64,000 nt of DNA from Clostridia bacterium (lineage in GTDB: Bacteria; Bacillota; Clostridia; Oscillospirales; Acutalibacteraceae): positions 1 through 64,000 of the forward strand of contig JAFSAR010000012.1 of the NCBI GenBank assembly GCA_017442225.1, read 5' to 3'. This document shows, piece after piece, positions 60,564 through 64,000 of the stretch. The position numbers and the translations under genes are program-made. The notes under the pieces are model-generated. The model saw only the letters and a program-made list of their open reading frames with translations. It was not told where the DNA came from and searched no databases. The stretch's first letter is position 1; each line of letters starts with the position of its first letter.

Positions 60564-60992
60564 ATGAAAAAACTGTTGTGTATTATAATGTGTATCTTCG
60601 CAGCCCTTTGTTTTGTAGGCTGTAAGGATAAGGACAAAGACCTTCCTGCCGAGCCGCCGCTTGTTGAGCTTATGGCAAGGACGCTGTCGGAGGAACACGA
60701 GTTTGCTATTGTTGACGACAAGGGTACCGTATGGCTTGAAAATGACGACGTAACCAGTGTTCTGGTAATGTATAAAAAAGGACAGAACCGTTACTTAGAG
60801 CTACGCTTTACCGAAGAGGGCGCTAAGACATTTAAAAAAGCGACAAAAAAGGCCAAAAACGGTACGCTTAGCATCGTGCTTGACGGCGAGGTTTTGGTAT
60901 CTACCGTAACCGCAAACCAGGAAACCCCCGAGTATGCCCGAGCTGACAGTGTGTATGAGGACGTAATAGGTTGGTTTAATAAACTTACATAA
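60564..60992 (+). CDS. Small lipoprotein with a SecDF P1-head-like domain
   Basis: A 142-aa predicted lipoprotein (signal ending LCFVGCKDKD, Cys near 19). The C-terminal half reads YLELRFTEEGAKTFKKATKK, then GTLSIVLDGEVLVST. This closely resembles the P1 head subdomain of SecD (L-x-F-x-EEGAKKFAEAT...LAIYLDGEV), which contacts emerging proteins. Here it stands alone without the SecD membrane channel. Function is unknown. ATG at 60564 follows AAAGGTG. A strong terminator shared with spoIIE follows. Confidence 0.75.
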   Translation: MKKLLCIIMCIFAALCFVGCKDKDKDLPAEPPLVELMARTLSEEHEFAIVDDKGTVWLENDDVTSVLVMYKKGQNRYLELRFTEEGAKTFKKATKKAKNGTLSIVLDGEVLVSTVTANQETPEYARADSVYEDVIGWFNKLT

Positions 60993-61030
60993 AAAAAGAA
61001 GGGTGAAATTTTCACCCTTCTTTTTTTTAT
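60991..61030. terminator. Bidirectional terminator between the lipoprotein and spoIIE
   Basis: AAAAAAAGAAGGGTGA (60991-61006) pairs with TCACCCTTCTTTTTTT (61012-61027), with long A and T flanks on both strands. Confidence 0.93.
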
Positions 61031-63340
61031 TTATACCGCTTTTTCAACAATCGCTGCCATAACGGTTATATCGTCGGGGCGGGTGTTTACGCAACGCCGC
61101 CGCGCACAGTTGCAGATGTGTTCAGCAAGGTCCTGCGCGCCGCCGTTTTGCCACGCTTCAAGTTCTTGCCTTATCCATTCGGTGCCTTCAAAGGTAACGC
61201 CGTCGGAAACCAGAAGTAATATATCGCCCGATTTCAGCCGTATTCCCGCGCGGTCAAACGAAACCTCTTTCAAAATGCCGATAGGTAGGCTGTGGCTTTC
61301 GGCACGTCCCGAGTGACCGCTTCGTCGCACAAGCGTCGGCGCGGCGCCCGCTTTATAAAGCTCGGTGCTACCTGTAAAAAGGTCGATGCTTGCGATATCC
61401 ATTGTGGCAAGTGATTCATCGCTTGATTTAAAAAGCATTGACGAATTAAGGATTTTCAGTGAGCAGTCGTAGCCAAAACCCGCTTTAAGCAGTCGCGCCA
61501 TAAGTCCCGACGCCATTGCGCCGTCAACGGCGGCGCGTCCGCCTGTGCCCATACCGTCGCTCAAAATCATTATAAAATGTCCCTTGCCGTCGTTAAAGTA
61601 TTTGCAAGCGTCACCGCATATTGAGCCTGCCACAGCGCAGCGTTGCTCTACGCCTATATCTATCCTAAAGCTTGCGTGTTCGTTTAATGTCAGCAGCGCG
61701 CTGTCACCCGTTTTTGTAATATTCGGTATATCAAAATCGCGCTCGCACGCGAGCGATAATAATTTCATTATCTGCAGTCGATTAAGGATGGCATCCTCGG
61801 TTATTTTAATCTTCATTTCAAGCGACAGTCTGCCGAATTTGTCAATCTTGGCGGCGCTCTCCAGCGTATTGATGCCTATATTGCTAAGCGCCGACGCGGC
61901 TGATTCGGCGGCGCGCGGGTCAAATTGCTCACCGTTTGAAAAATCCGCAGCCAACTCGCTTAGCATAGCGGATATACCCTCAAATTGCTCGGAGACTACC
62001 TGACGCACCTCGTCTATACGGTTTTCGGCGGCAATCAGCGACGCGTATCCTGCATAGCGGCTTTCAACGACGTCCTCCATTTTCTTGACCCGTAGGCAGC
62101 GGCCTCTGAATTCGTTTAAAGCGGTATCGTTTTGTATGTCCTCGCCGCCCTTTACAATATTTATCATCTTCATTACGGCCTCGGTTGTATCGGCGTTTTT
62201 GTTTTCCCAACAGTGAAGGCGCAATTTACAGCCCGAGCAGGCGTCCTGCTCAATAAAAGATAAAACGCTTTTAAAATCGGGCGCGTTAATTTTGCCAAGC
62301 TCGGAAGATACCTGTGACACCGTGTCTGACACGTCAAGCAAGGCGTTTGACGCAAGGTTTAATCTCAGCGCAAGCGAGGTGCCACCGGGACTTTGGGTGC
62401 TAAGGTCAGGCGCGCGGTGAAAAAGTTTGTTTAAAGTGATGCCTGCCGCGCGCGGTATCAGTAAAAAGAGGACAGAGCCCGTAAGGATTTCGGCAAAAAA
62501 GACGGCAGACCCTTCTTTGAATTGCATAAACGAAAGTCCGATTATAGCAGTCGCCACAACCGACAGACTTTGCGCGTATTTGCCAAGTCCGACAAAAATT
62601 CCCACTGCAAGACCGGCAAAAGCATATATACCAAAGCCGCCCTCAAACGCGCCTGTAACCGCCGCTGCAAAGGATATCGCAATTCCGCAAGCGCAGCTCG
62701 CCGCAGCACCGCCATACTTAGCAGAGGCGAGAATTAAAAATACGCCTAACACGCGACCTATCGACAGACCGAAAACCGTAATTTGCGAAATGCCTATAAT
62801 CAGAACGGTTGCCGTGCCCAGCACGCAAATAAGTCCGTCAAGCGATAGCCCCGCGCGGTCTTCGCGCAGCGCTACAAAGGCGCGCCTTACGATAAATACA
62901 CCGCCAAAAATAATCAAGCATTCCGCCGCAAGCTTTAAAGCGTCAAGTGGTACGCCGCTGTAGCTTACAACACCCGTAGCCGCATTTGAAAGGAGGGATA
63001 CGGCGCTTAAAAAGATAGGATTTTCACAGAGCTTTCGATAGCTTGACAGCAACAGCCTTACGGCAATTATGGCAAGTAGCGCCGCAATATATCTAAAACC
63101 GCCGCTTGCCGTCGCGGGTATAAAATAACCTATAAAGGTACCAACGGCAACGCTTGGTAAAAACACGCTACTGCAGCCGCCTAAAAATACCAGACCGAAG
63201 GGCATAAGCGAGTCGAAAATCACACCGCGCGCCGCAACAAATCCCAACACACCCATCAGAATATGTAGTCCCAGTGCCGAAACAAATTCTTTTTTGTCAG
63301 GCGCGGCATCCTCCTGCGCCCGTTTTACCAAATCCTTCAT
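61031..63340 (-). CDS. spoIIE: Stage II sporulation protein E (PP2C phosphatase)
   Basis: A 769-aa sporulation protein. About ten transmembrane helices fill the first 300 residues, a central regulatory region follows with a Cys cluster (DACSGCKLRLHCW), and the C-terminal PP2C phosphatase has FIMILSDGMGTGGRAAVDGA and LLVSDGVTFEG. SpoIIE dephosphorylates SpoIIAA to activate sigma-F and helps polar septation. The ATG at 63340 is preferred because AAAAGGAAGTGG precedes it; ATG at 63364 has no site. Upstream is a promoter with 21-bp spacing. The gene shows that the organism is, or recently was, a spore former. Confidence 0.95.
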   Translation of the reverse strand: MKDLVKRAQEDAAPDKKEFVSALGLHILMGVLGFVAARGVIFDSLMPFGLVFLGGCSSVFLPSVAVGTFIGYFIPATASGGFRYIAALLAIIAVRLLLSSYRKLCENPIFLSAVSLLSNAATGVVSYSGVPLDALKLAAECLIIFGGVFIVRRAFVALREDRAGLSLDGLICVLGTATVLIIGISQITVFGLSIGRVLGVFLILASAKYGGAAASCACGIAISFAAAVTGAFEGGFGIYAFAGLAVGIFVGLGKYAQSLSVVATAIIGLSFMQFKEGSAVFFAEILTGSVLFLLIPRAAGITLNKLFHRAPDLSTQSPGGTSLALRLNLASNALLDVSDTVSQVSSELGKINAPDFKSVLSFIEQDACSGCKLRLHCWENKNADTTEAVMKMINIVKGGEDIQNDTALNEFRGRCLRVKKMEDVVESRYAGYASLIAAENRIDEVRQVVSEQFEGISAMLSELAADFSNGEQFDPRAAESAASALSNIGINTLESAAKIDKFGRLSLEMKIKITEDAILNRLQIMKLLSLACERDFDIPNITKTGDSALLTLNEHASFRIDIGVEQRCAVAGSICGDACKYFNDGKGHFIMILSDGMGTGGRAAVDGAMASGLMARLLKAGFGYDCSLKILNSSMLFKSSDESLATMDIASIDLFTGSTELYKAGAAPTLVRRSGHSGRAESHSLPIGILKEVSFDRAGIRLKSGDILLLVSDGVTFEGTEWIRQELEAWQNGGAQDLAEHICNCARRRCVNTRPDDITVMAAIVEKAV

Positions 63341-63390
63341 TTTAAAGCCACTTCCTTTTAACATCCGTTTGGGGATAAATTCTCACGTTT

Positions 63391-63423
63391 ATTATATGGC
63401 ACAATAAAGGAAATTTTTGTCAA
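63391..63423 (-). promoter_or_regulatory. spoIIE promoter with 21-bp spacer and 0A-box-like -35
   Basis: On the minus strand TTGACA (63423-63418) and TATAAT (63396-63391) are perfect hexamers but 21 bp apart, too far for unaided sigma-A. The -35 region TTTGACA is one base from a reversed Spo0A box (TTCGACA). This is the arrangement known for Spo0A-activated spoIIE in Bacillus. Confidence 0.8.
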
Positions 63424-63521
63424 AGTGAGGATGAATAAAATATGTTTTTTTGTCTTTAAAATGAAAAAACAGACAGGCGTAATTTTAAAAAGATAGGAAA
63501 TACTATTTTCGGAGGGATTTT

Positions 63522-64000
63522 ATGACAAACAAACCTTTAAAAATCATGATAATAGTATTTATTGTTATGTGTATGTTATGCGTTACGGTGAGCGCGCTTT
63601 CAAAAATAGGTTCTACGGGCAGCGAAGTGTCAGAGATTCAAAGCAGACTAAAGGAGTGGGGATATTACAGTGGCGCGGTAGACGGAATATTTGGTACGGC
63701 TACAAAAAATGCGGTGATAAAATTTCAAAAAGCAAACGGACTCACGCCCGACGGAATAGTCGGTAGCAAAACACTTGCCGCAATGGGCATCAGCAGTGGC
63801 AGCGTATATAATTCTGCCGATTACGAGCTGCTCGCCCGCATTATATCCGCCGAGGCAAGAGGCGAGAGCTATCTTGGACAGGTGGCGGTGGGCGCCGTTG
63901 TACTCAACCGCATAGTGCACCCCTCCTTTCCCGATACGGTGTCGGGCGTGGTGTATCAGAACGGAGCATTTTCCTGCCTTTATGACGGACAGTTTTATGA
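63522..64000 (+). CDS. sleB: Spore cortex-lytic enzyme SleB-type hydrolase (3' end cut by window)
   Basis: At least 159 aa, open at the right edge. A signal peptide (about 1-26, ending TVSALS) is followed by a peptidoglycan-binding domain (GSEVSEIQSRLKEWGYYSG...DGIFGTATKNAVIKFQ, GLTPDGIVGSKT) and the start of the hydrolase_2 domain (LLARIISAEARGESYLGQ, AVGAVVLNRI). SleB-family enzymes degrade spore cortex during germination; CwlJ-like or vegetative relatives share this domain. GGAGGG precedes the ATG. A weak forespore-type promoter (GCGTA, 16 bp, AATACTA at 63499) is possible. Divergent from spoIIE. Confidence 0.88.
   Translation, partial: MTNKPLKIMIIVFIVMCMLCVTVSALSKIGSTGSEVSEIQSRLKEWGYYSGAVDGIFGTATKNAVIKFQKANGLTPDGIVGSKTLAAMGISSGSVYNSADYELLARIISAEARGESYLGQVAVGAVVLNRIVHPSFPDTVSGVVYQNGAFSCLYDGQFY

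Noticed and set aside
61545..62963. Two long plus-strand frames opposite spoIIE (152 and 178 codons)
   Set aside because: They mirror spoIIE codons, lack ribosome-binding sites and carry no recognisable domain.
63432..63461. TGAATA as a sigma-G -35 for sleB
   Set aside because: No CATACTA-like -10 at 17-18 bp; the alternative at 63477-63505 is only weakly better.

Overview
The window looks like chromosome from an anaerobic, spore-forming member of the Clostridia, most likely a gut organism near the Oscillospiraceae/Ruminococcaceae. This rests on a class III (anaerobic) ribonucleotide reductase, Rex, a PerR-like Fur protein with reverse rubrerythrin and ferritin, a sodium-pumping decarboxylase, spoIIE and a SleB-type cortex hydrolase, and the general gene order. 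Genus is not assignable by eye. No tRNA, CRISPR array, transposase, integrase or phage gene was seen. No gene-free stretch exceeds 300 bases once the rRNA and riboswitch are counted.

Layout. 1-343: the 3' end of a 23S rRNA, the 5S rRNA and the operon terminator. 0.5-2.5 kb: an RDD membrane protein and a GH20 hexosaminidase. 2.5-3.3 kb: a TPP riboswitch with a readable terminator/antiterminator, controlling the thiamine transporter thiT. 3.5-7.1 kb: a four-gene Na+-translocating oxaloacetate decarboxylase with a free-standing biotin carrier. 7.2-9.8 kb: an unknown membrane protein and a GH25/SH3b lysozyme lipoprotein. 9.9-12.4 kb (minus): a radical SAM pair. 12.5-16.1 kb: an FG-GAP-like lipoprotein with a two-component system. 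16.1-27.9 kb: a long housekeeping run (YqhQ family, prmC, recA, recX, rimO, pgsA, cysE, cysS, a tRNA methyltransferase, rsmI, an LCP protein, plsC).

28-38 kb is visibly more AT-rich and carries surface-polymer genes: an HTH-fused LicC-type cytidylyltransferase, an OPA-type transporter, a LicD transferase, a flippase, two GT4 enzymes, a DUF2142 protein, a GT2 and a DUF2304 protein. This is the best candidate here for a less-described pathway: phosphocholine-like decoration of a glycan, perhaps fed by uptake of an already phosphorylated precursor, since no choline kinase is present.

38-43 kb (minus): mnmE, mnmG, rsmG and a lone parB-like gene. 43-47.4 kb: an Lrp regulator, an aminotransferase, LemA and TPM proteins, and a D,D-carboxypeptidase. 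47.5-49.8 kb: a CpsC/CpsD/CpsB tyrosine phosphorelay for capsule-type polymers. 49.8-52 kb: pgeF and an MFS transporter. 52-56.1 kb: nrdG, nrdD fused to a redoxin domain, and a thioredoxin reductase, preceded by NrdR-box-like sites. 56.1-59 kb: a small XRE repressor with three related palindromes and a divergent promoter, then rex, a PerR-like gene, reverse rubrerythrin and ferritin. 59-61 kb: small membrane proteins and lipoproteins. 61-64 kb: spoIIE, with the unusual 21-bp promoter spacing known for this gene in Bacillus, and a truncated sleB at the right edge.
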